Part shown: one piece after another, positions 55,867-64,000 of the stretch
How positions within the stretch are numbered: position 1 is the first letter of the stretch
Layout of the letters: every line of letters begins with the position of its first letter
Source of the DNA: Candolleomyces eurysporus
Taxonomy: Eukaryota > Basidiomycota > Agaricomycetes > Agaricales > Psathyrellaceae
Direction: 5' to 3'
NCBI GenBank assembly: GCA_027579435.1
Contig: JANBPK010000942.1
Span: forward strand, 1 to 64,000
DNA length: 64,000 nucleotides
Program-made: the position numbers and the translations under genes
Notes under the pieces: model-generated
What the model was told of the DNA's origin: nothing
Databases searched by the model: none
What the model saw: the letters and a program-made list of their open reading frames with translations, nothing else

Positions 55867-57227
55867 TTAGAGATTGATCCACTTCCCATTATCGTTCAAG
55901 CTCCTCTCGATCGCGTCCAAGAGCTCTCGGTGTTTCAACGCATCCTCGATATCCACGTAATATCCACCGTTCTCCTTCCCTTTGGCAAACTCCAACCAAG
56001 AACTCTTGACGAAAGGAACCGGATTATCAAACTTGTCCACCCCATCGTTCTCTTTGTCCCAAATCACTTTCTCCCCGTTCAGGTATACGTGTTCAGGGTC
56101 TCTAGCCCCAATGTTGGCACCGCCGACTCGGGTGTCCTCAATCTTCAACGAACCTTCTTCGCCGTTGATCTCCCACAGGAACTGGCGGCGACCCGGGGTC
56201 GACTTGTGACCTTGTCGAACGATAACAGTGACCCACGCGCCGGACCCCTTCAGAATTCCGGTGATCGTAATGTGGTCTAGGAAGGTGTTTCGCAAGGACG
56301 GACGTCCAGCAATCGGCTCCTGGGTGACATCGTCCACGACCGTGACATCGGGATAAAGGGTCGTGCCGGAGGCTTGGACGCGAGCGAAGTCGCCCACGGT
56401 TTGGACAAAGTTGTCTAAGAAGTGCCCTATCCCGGTGGAGAGCAGCGTGACGCCTGTACAAAGTGAGTGAACAACAGCTTCTTCGGCGAATGAGCGACGA
56501 ACCATTGTTCCTGTCGACAATGAAGTCGTAGCTGGCCTTCAGATTGGGACCCCATACCGCTAGCTCCCGAGGAACCAGAAGATTCTGCGTAATTGTTCTC
56601 CTCAGTCTGGGGAACAGAATTGCAGAGATTGAAAAGAACTCACTGCAGTGACGGAACGCAATCTGCCAAGCTTCCCAGAGTCAATCATCTTGCGAACCTG
56701 GACAATGCTATTATAAGCAACTCCTCCCAGTGCTATTGGATCTGAGTGTAAGACGTACCTTTTGGGTAACATTCGATTGCCTTCCTTGCAGTCCGACGAG
56801 AGTCTTTAATCCCTTCTCCCTTGCCAGTGTGGCTAATTCTCTAGTCTCCTCGACGTTCTTTCCGACAGGCCATTCGATGAAGAAAGGCTTCCCGTTCTCG
56901 ATAACCTTCTTGACGATATCTTTGTGGCTCTGGGCTCTTACAGCAACCGCAACGAAATCGACATCTGGGTCAGATGCAACTTGGTTGACGTCGCCGTGGT
57001 ACGCCTTGACCTCGTGTTTGAAAAGCTGAGAGTAGGTTTGGGCAGAGGCAGCCGCAGACTCGGCCTTGGTAGTGGACACGGCGACAAGCTTGAACTGCTG
57101 TTGGACCTCCGGATCAAGGAGGGCAGGCGCAAGAACTTGAGAAGCCCATNCCCCCGGTGGAAAGACCAACGAAGCCAATCTTAAGAGGTTGGGCGTTTGG
57201 GGTAGTAGCAGTAGCAGTGGAAGACAT
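55867..57227 (-). CDS. Gal80-like oxidoreductase (Gfo/Idh/MocA family)
   Basis: Four exons (57227-56759, 56697-56644, 56584-56503, 56453-55867) give 396 residues when the N at 57150 is dropped; introns are 61, 59 and 49 bases. The N-terminus is a Rossmann fold (IGFVGLSTGGWASQ, KLVAVSTTKAESA, DPDVDFVAVAVR), with FIEWPVGKN in place of the EKP motif of catalytic family members, as in Gal80. TLVGLQGRQS and RKMIDSGKLGRLRS follow, then a C-terminal beta-sheet domain (WGPNLKASYDFIVD, FLWEINGEEGSLKIED). Yeast Gal80 is an NAD(P)-binding repressor of galactose genes; basidiomycete relatives are mostly uncharacterised and may be enzymes. I make no claim of Gal4-type regulation. Confidence 0.85.
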
Positions 57228-57272
57228 GTTTCAGCGGGTGTTGTTGGCCTCTTATGCGTCCAATCCTTCAGC

Positions 57273-57280
57273 CTTTTATA
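57273..57280 (-). promoter_or_regulatory. TATA-like box of Gal80-like gene
   Basis: TATAAAAG on the minus strand, 46 bases before the ATG at 57227. Confidence 0.45.
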
Positions 57281-58479
57281 TTAGCCCATCTGTATACTCG
57301 CTCAGCTAACGGTGGCCAAGGTCGACGCATACTCGGAAGCACGCAGTTGGAAATTGGCACCAAGGCCCATACAGAGTTACGAATGTTCCGAATTCCCGAA
57401 AGATTTAGACGGCACCTCGGTAAGCCGCAACTTGAAACGTCCGGGGCCGCATTTGGAAACCCCGAAGCACCGCCGTGATTATGAGGCCACGGTAGAATCA
57501 AAGGATCATCTTGGGATCATCGAATTCCCCCAGATGGATCGATGCCGTACTTCATGAAAGAATGGGCGGGACTAACTGCTCAACGGAGTGGATGCGACGA
57601 ACTTGGTCACGAACTTGACCTCCATCCTCAGGCTCTACGATGCTTCACTCAGATCTAGGTTCTGTGACGTCTATAGCTTTAATTTTCTTTCATAAGGATT
57701 CTAGCATCCATCGCACTCAACGGTGAGCAGCTCTTGAAGCCCCAATTAGGTTCTTTCTAATTCGATTCGTCCATGCGGACAGGGGTCAAAAATCCAAACT
57801 GATGCACTGCCAGTCCGGGAAGCGCCCGAACACATGGAGGTGGTGTCGAGCTCGTTTTTGCACAATGGAACAAGGCGTCACTGTCAGGAGCCTTACACAG
57901 GAGCCTCACACAGTCCTATCGCGTAACGATTTACAGAAACCTTCAATGTTCATACGCTTTCACTAGGAGAGGAGTTTCATGAAGACGGTTTAGAGAATCA
58001 ACATGCCATTACACTACGGCGGCGGATACGAGCTTCAACTTGCAACACAACTTAGAGTTACCAGAACCGAGAATCAATCGAAAACACCTGCAAGACACGC
58101 AGCATTGAAACTTGCTTGAGGACACAGCTTGACATGCGTCTTGCATAGATTACAATGTGGAAGGTCGAGGTCACTTGCCTGCCGTGCGTGCACGAGGCAG
58201 GGTACATCAAACACGATGGTGGCTAGGGGCTGCCTCGCATCCTCATTGACTGCGCACGCGTCAGACACACCATTCATCAGAATCCCTGCCCATTGTCACC
58301 CTCGTTATAAACGATCCACTGACCACTCAAAAAGGCCACGTCTACTGAAACTTTACCGCTACTTACTCCCTGGCGGAAAGCGTGCCTTTCGTCTTTGTCG
58401 TACCCATCAGCCATTTCTTTGTCTTGCCAGCCTCTCAACAACTCTCGATTAAGTCACCTCTCCACGACATCCCACGACG
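57281..58479. other. Intergenic
   Basis: No gene recognised. Shared upstream space of the Gal80-like gene and the coiled-coil gene; TTATAAAC at about 58306 lies roughly 170 bases before the coiled-coil start. Confidence 0.4.
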
Positions 58480-61337
58480 ATGGCATCCCCTTTTGCCATG
58501 CTGAGCATGATAGGCAAAGCACGTCGTGCAGCCGCCAAACGTAAGGAAGAGGCTGCTGCATCGGCTGCTGCTTCGTCCAAGTTATCTCTACCCTTAACAT
58601 CCCCATCCGTTTCCAATTTGACGAAGACAACGACGGTAACGTCAACCACGACTGCCTCTCAAGCTGGGACTGCGCCCCCGGCAAGCTCTGCGAGCTCGAC
58701 CTTCGGCAGTGCCACACCATCCACAGACGATCTCCTATACTCCGACACCGCCTCCATCATCAGCACCAACGACGATCTCGGGTCCGATCCCAAGTCGAAG
58801 AAGAAAGAGAAAGAGCTGAAAGATAAGGAGAAGAAAAAGAGGAGATTGACTTCTTCCTCCCTTCTCAGCCTCGCTCGAAGGCCTACACTCCTCGGCGGAT
58901 CTAGTGAAAAGAAGGGTGCCAACGGCAATGGCCACAGTGGCCTATCGTCGTCCGTCATCCTGGGCTCTGATGTCGCTACCACCGACGAGCCTGCAGAAAT
59001 CGATACCGGCGCCATTACAGCAGAACCTGAAGAGCATATCACGAACGAACTGAAGCCCCGTGTATCCAGCGACGGTTTCTCCGTCGTTCACCTACAGGAA
59101 GAGCCCGAGACGTCTCCAAAGTCGAATTCGGGTGGCGATCATGAAGCAGATTGGACTGAAGTTGCCGCCCCACCACCTCCTTCTCCGCCCCTCCCTCCTC
59201 CTTCGCCCCCAGTCCCAGCTCCCTCCGCGCGGGCCCTTCCACCACGTTCGGTTGGCATCGTCGATGAGCACGCAGCTCCAGTCATCGTCTCTGTCGCGGA
59301 GGAGGTCCTACCTGAGCCGGAAGCCCAAGTTCAGCCAGAGCCGCAGGTGCCCTCTCCGTCGCTGTCAGAGTTGCTCGAAACGGAAAGGAAGAAGGCCGAG
59401 GCAGAATCAGAAGCGCGAAAGGCTGCTGAAGCCGAGTCTAAGCGCCTCCAAGATGCTCTTCACGCCCTCACCTTGGAGAAGGTCAAACTCTCCGAAGAAG
59501 CTCAAACCAAGGCGACCGAGAACGATCATGCGTTGAAGGAGTTGAAGGNCAAGTGGGACGAGGAGCGGGTTAGAGTAGCCAAGGAGCGAGATGCAGAACG
59601 GGCCCAAGTGAACGCCGAACTAGAGAAGGAACGGGCCCGAGTGAACGCAGAGAAGGAAGCGGAGCGAGCTCGAGTGGCAAAGGATAGAGAAACCGAACGC
59701 GCCCAGTTGAAGAGAGACTGGGAAGAGGAGCGAAGTCGAGTAACTCGGGAACGGGAAGAGGAACGGGAGTCTTGGACCAAGCAAAGAGAGCTGCTGGGAG
59801 AACGACTCGTGAACGTGGAAGCAGGGTTGGAGAACGAAGAGAAGACGAGGACGCGGTTGGAGAAGGAGGTGGCGGTTCTCAAGCGCGAGAAGGACGACAT
59901 CAATCGGACTGTGCCCCCACTTCAGCAACTTGTCACTACATTGAGGCAGGACGTTACGAAGAAGAGGGAGCTGTTGACCACAAAGGAGAAGAACGAGGCC
60001 GCCTTGGAAAAGCAACTGTCTGTTCTGAAGCGGGAGAAGGCCGAAATAAGCCAATCCGTGACCCCACTTCAGCAACTCGCGACGACTTTGAAGGAGGAGG
60101 TTACTAAGAATAAGGAGTTGGCGAAGAAGAGGCAGAAAGATGTGGCATCGTTGGAGGAGGAACTTCGTCGTCTAGGAGAGCAGAGAGAGGCCACTCTAGC
60201 CCTGAAGGACGCTCATATCAACTCTCTGGAAGGGGCACTTCGGGATGCTAAGGAAGACCTCACCAAATCTCGAGCTTCGGTGGACGAGCGTGCCACTCAG
60301 GCTAGATCCATCATTTCTCACCTGAAGCAGAAATTGGCCCAGTGCTACCAGCTAGAGAACGAACGCAGCGACCGCGTCGTCTCAGACCAGATGAAGAGAC
60401 AAGCGAGTGACATCCGATTCGGCGGAGGAGCAGAGGATCGCAAGGACTACGTCGAACCTGTCGACGCAGCCATCAACGTGCTGTACACCCTCAATTCCGA
60501 GATCTTCCAAGCTGCGGCGTCGTTTGCGGACAGCGTGGAGATGGAGACAAGGGCCGAGGTTCAGCTTGAGGAGTTGGAGCTATTGGTTGCGAAGCTGGCG
60601 CCAGTTCTAAGCAGGGATTTGATCACATCGTTGAGGTCGGCCTATACGGAGCCCACAGACGTTCCTAACCCCCTGCTCCTGCAAGTCGCTTTCCAGGCTT
60701 GCGTTGCGTATTGTTGCAATCGCTTCATCACGTCATGGTATCCTCTCCACTGGGATTACGGAAACTTCTTGCAAATCCTCCATAGCCGTATTTTGGAGAC
60801 AGGTAAGTCTCACCTCGCGTTATTCCAATTCCAAACGCTGACGTTCCATCAGGGAAAACGCAGTTGGCGGAGAACTGGCGATCTACAACTAAAGCACTGT
60901 TACGACTGACATCCGAGAGCCACCCTCAATTCACTGCGTACCTTCGCCAGCAACTTGTCGACATTCTCGCGGTCTGCGGTCGCTCCATGTCGGACCCTGC
61001 TACCCAAGCACTGGCTAGCCGGTTCGAGGACAAATTCTCTGTCATCGGAAGGTTAGCCATCAGAATGCACATCCTCTTGAACGACACACCTTCGAATTTG
61101 GAGACCTTCGTCGCCCAACCTGGCTCGTCGTTTAAGGCACGGATGATGGAGGATACGTATGCGGACGACGATGGCGACAGCAGCGATTCATCGGACCTCT
61201 TCCATGCAGGTCTGAGGCAGGTGATATGTACGTCGGATATTGGTCTCCAACGTCTGGCCTCCAAGGGAGGCGAGCGAAATACGGTGGTCGTCAAGCCCAA
61301 GGTGGTGTTAGCCACGATTTTGGGTCAGGAGTGGTAG
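58480..61337 (+). CDS. Large coiled-coil protein
   Basis: Two exons, 58480-60802 and 60853-61337, with a 50-base intron (GTAAGT to CAG), give 935 residues; the join reads LETGKTQLAENW. The start MASPFAMLSMIGKARRAAAK lies in a good context (ACGATGG). The N-terminal third is Ser/Thr-rich and basic, then a proline-rich patch (APPPPSPPLPPPSPP). Residues about 300-640 are a long charged coiled coil with internal repeats of the type AERARV/EKERARVNAE and two similar LKREKxxIxxxxxPLQQL units. The C-terminal 270 residues form a helical globular domain. The N at 59549 replaces a base and does not shift the frame. Probably a cytoskeletal, vesicle or organelle-tethering protein; no specific family. Confidence 0.78.
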
Positions 61338-62114
61338 ACAGACTATCGAGTAGCAGATTACATCTTTGACTTTCTGTATTTTAGCAAATGCTTTATCTTA
61401 CCGTGTCCACCAGGAGGCTGCTCAAGCAGAACGAGTAGAAACTATGAGCCGACAAAGATGCGGACGCTCAGGTAATCGATGAGTGCAAATGAAGCGCGAC
61501 GAAACGAACATTAACCTTGGATGTAGTGCAAACTTGGTGCAAGTCATTGGTCGAGGTGCTGGTTCGGACAGAAAATGAACTTCCGATTGGCTTCGGGATT
61601 ATCGGCCGACTCTCATCACTCCCATCAATCCCGGCGTCTCAGCGCAAATGTGCAAAATTGGCTGCCGATCCATTCCTCCTTTCAACGTCCACCGTTGCTT
61701 CAAGTCCGTCGGGGACGCTTCAAATTCCTCAGGTATGGTCTCTATTCAATGAAAGCCTCACTCTGACATCTTTCACTTACTAGCTAAGACGCCGCTCATG
61801 TATTCTTTTCGTATTGCCGAATCTCTGGGGTTTGCCAAGAGCTTCAAGAAGCTCGGGTGCCGAGTGTCGCACATGATGCACACTCGTTCTCACTGCGCCG
61901 CCAGGAAGAAGCTCACTCTTGTCACTCGTTTCACCTGCACTGGACTTGGCGAATACAGTAACTACTAGCCGATTCCAGTAGGTCTTGGGTTGCCAAGAAG
62001 CTCGGGTACCGAGGCGCACATGATGCTCCACTCGTCTACCCAGTGGAAGGGTCGCTCTGTCTGATAAGATTTTGTTCTGTGAAATCATATCAGATAATTC
62101 TCTTGAGCCCCACC
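61338..62114. other. Intergenic with a short direct duplication
   Basis: A stretch of about 55 bases at 61832-61895 (TTGCCAAG, AAGCTCGGGTGCCGAG, GCACATGATG) recurs in shorter form at 61991-62035 about 160 bases on. No gene seen. Confidence 0.5.
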
Positions 62115-62786
62115 ATGACTGCTAGCAAACCACCGGCGCTCTCTCCTACCCCGGAAGGCCTCGTCCTCTACTCTGCGGACTTTCGGGTAAAGCTCGCTCT
62201 TCCAACAGCTCAGGATGACGAACCCATAGCTGCTCTACGCTCGGACCCGAGCGTTCGAAAACACATGCCGTTCCTCCCCGTCTTGACCAAGGAAGACGTA
62301 GCTTTGCAGAGGGAGCAACGAGCTCAGGATCCTTCAATACTCGACGTGGCTGTCTTCGTCCGAGACGATGACAACCTTCCAGAGGACGACGAAGTTGGAG
62401 AAATCAACTACCAGTTTGCTGGCGTATCGGGCGTATTCGGTATGAGCGAAGAACACCTCGCGTGCGAAGCTGGCATTATCATCGCCCCTGCGTTCCAGGG
62501 CAAGGGCCTCACCACTCCGATTTTCTATACCCTCTTCAAGTACCTATTCGAAAACAAGGGAATCCACCGCGTACTATTCGAAACCAGTGCGGCAAACGGG
62601 GCCATGATTGGCTGGCTGGAGAAGGTTGCAAGGGCGAGGTTAGAGGGAGAGAGGCGTCAGGCGTGGAGGTCGGCGGACGAGGGGTGGGTCGATGTGAAGA
62701 GTTTTGCGATTTTGGAAGTGGAGTGGAAAGGCAGGGTGAAGGCTGCTCTCGAGAAGAAGATGGGGGTCAAGCCGATAACGTGGTAA
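62115..62786 (+). CDS. GNAT-family N-acetyltransferase
   Basis: Single exon of 223 codons. I start at the ATG at 62115 (CCCCACCATGACT) because the 24 residues encoded upstream in frame are hydrophobic and lie outside the domain. The layout fits the RimJ/RimL-like Acetyltransf_3 group: an N-terminal strand and helix (PIAALRSDPSVRKHMPFLP), the central sheet (EVGEINYQFAGVSG, ACEAGIIIAP), the acetyl-CoA loop AFQGKGLTTPIF, and the closing GIHRVLFETSAANGAMIGWL. Transfers acetyl from acetyl-CoA to an amine; the substrate is not inferable. The C-terminal tail (VEWKGRVKAALEKKM) is helical. Confidence 0.85.
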   Translation: MTASKPPALSPTPEGLVLYSADFRVKLALPTAQDDEPIAALRSDPSVRKHMPFLPVLTKEDVALQREQRAQDPSILDVAVFVRDDDNLPEDDEVGEINYQFAGVSGVFGMSEEHLACEAGIIIAPAFQGKGLTTPIFYTLFKYLFENKGIHRVLFETSAANGAMIGWLEKVARARLEGERRQAWRSADEGWVDVKSFAILEVEWKGRVKAALEKKMGVKPITW

Positions 62787-63194
62787 CTAGGTGTGCATGT
62801 CGGTTGGAGACAGTGACAAGCCCAAAACCTTGCTGTTATGGCAACTTTTCTACGCCTCGTTAATGATTATGTTAATTCCTAATTACAGAGCTCTCTTTCA
62901 CGACCTGAGATCCTGAAATCTCTCCATAAAATGCCTCCTTGTCGTATAGCGTTCATATTTAAGCTTCTGTATATGTAAAAGTACAATATTGGGGGACTCA
63001 AGCATATCCCTGAGTGTTACTGAGGCAGTTCGTAAGGCAGTTCGTAGGGCAGAATATACATCCCAAAGACCTATATAAACTAATAGAGAGACGCTAACCA
63101 ATTCCTCATATGGACAACATAGTAAGACATAAGTATACTCTGCCACATCCCTGGACACTATAAGCGAGATAAATATCCAGAATCTCGGAACAAA
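62787..63194. other. Intergenic, convergent 3' ends
   Basis: AT-rich. A small direct repeat GGCAGTTCGTA occurs twice near 63026-63048. The 86-codon minus-strand frame here has no recognisable features. Confidence 0.4.
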
Positions 63195-64000
63195 CTAACA
63201 TATAGGCGCCAACAAATCGGAGAACGACCTCTCTCTTAGAACCTGGGGCAATGCAAGCAACCTCTCCCTCCCAAACCCTTCCAAAGACACCTCCTTCAGT
63301 CCCAACCCACAGGTTGCAACAACAATCTCTCGCTTAGGCCTCGCCGTCGACGTTCTGCCCAACGTGGAAGAATCTGTGGCTCCGTCTGCTGAAACCCTGG
63401 GGCCTTTGGAGGGTGCTCCACCAGCTGAAACGTCCTTCATGCACCTGAAATCAAACCTCGCTCCCGGGGTGACCGTAACAGCCTCCAGCTCCTTGCTGAC
63501 GACCGATTCGCCCAGGACCTCGCGTACCGATCGAACCGCGCTCAGCAGAGGTTGCAGTTCTTGGGCGAGGGTGGTCAAAGGCCGGGTATACGTTAGCCCC
63601 AAATAGGAGAGTATACTGAAGAGACTTGAGATTAATGCTTGCGTCCAAGCCGACGAGGAGAACTTGATCTGGGATCTGGTTACACTGCGCCACTTGGTTG
63701 CGACAGCTGGGTCCTCTGCGCAGACGAGAAGCCAGGGTGAGTTTCATTCATATCCGGGGAGCGAGGAACCAGACGTACCGACTATTTTCAGCTTTCTATA
63801 GATCGCAGCGAGAGGGCTCGAGCCGTCCGAGCTGGGAGGCGATGATGACGGAGGAGGAGAGAGTGTCGGCCCTTCGGTATGTCCGGCAGCGCCAGATCCG
63901 TTCCAGCCCAGCTCCCATGAGTGCACATGGTACGCACTCCAGGTGGTCAACCCAATCTGAAGCAGCGTCTTCAAACACGAGTTGCTGTCTTTTGTCGAAC
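63195..64000 (-). CDS. Uncharacterised protein, 5' end beyond window
   Basis: Two exons in view: 64000-63779 and 63715-63195, with a 63-base intron (GTACGT to GCAG), open to the right edge. Text: CLKTLLQIGLTTWSAYHVHS, a Ser/Pro linker (SPPPSSSPPSSDGSSP), IYRKLKIVEDPAVATKW, ALISSLFSILSYLGLTYTRP (possibly membrane-associated), LAQELQPLLSAVRSVREVLG, and the end EGFGRERLLALPQVLRERSF. No family recognised. Confidence 0.62.

Overview
This is 64 kb of nuclear DNA from a filamentous basidiomycete, most likely an agaricomycete (mushroom-forming fungus). The evidence is the many GT-AG introns of about 49-63 bases that can be placed exactly, the expanded F-box families with an N-terminal coiled coil, a NACHT-WD40 protein, a TPR-CHAT protein, an HSPA12-type Hsp70, a CorA-like membrane protein and small secreted proteins. 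The species cannot be named from the sequence. It is a draft assembly with scattered single N's; at five places deleting the N restores the frame of a gene, so some breaks are consensus artefacts.

Layout. 1-10.2 kb: the 3' end of a RING E3 ligase gene, then four tandem F-box paralogues whose flanks are duplicated too. 10.2-15.3 kb: an N-rich stretch with a NACHT P-loop relic on the minus strand, then a multi-exon CorA-like gene. 15.3-22.4 kb: a small secreted protein, an unresolved membrane-type gene, a divergent unrelated F-box gene and a multi-exon membrane protein. 22.4-29.2 kb: gene-poor DNA with a coilin-like fragment, diverged dispersed repeats and a degenerate 31-base minisatellite. 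29.2-33.3 kb: a C2-like/TPR/CHAT gene with eleven 45-residue repeats and frame breaks. 35-38.9 kb: a cystathionine gamma-lyase pseudogene joined to a duplicated 3' end of the next gene, the intact copy of that gene and a small convergent membrane-protein gene. 41.2-44.7 kb: a NACHT-WD40 (NLR-like) gene. 42.95-48.8 kb: a sharply bounded CpG-depleted block that begins inside the NACHT gene and ends about 100 bases before a 547-bp Tc1/mariner deletion derivative. 50.4-64 kb: ordinary genes with clean exon structures: HSPA12-type Hsp70, a one-TM protein, an RlpA-like secreted protein, a Gal80-like oxidoreductase, a coiled-coil protein, a GNAT acetyltransferase and an unknown partial gene.

The right third looks like a conserved chromosome segment. 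The left and middle look like an accessory region that accumulates tandem families (F-box, TPR, WD40), STAND/CHAT-type self-defence or cell-death genes in several states of decay, segmental duplications and repeats. No operon-like logic applies. The CHAT and NACHT genes are candidates for fungal non-self recognition or regulated cell death by family knowledge only; nothing in the window proves that they work together.
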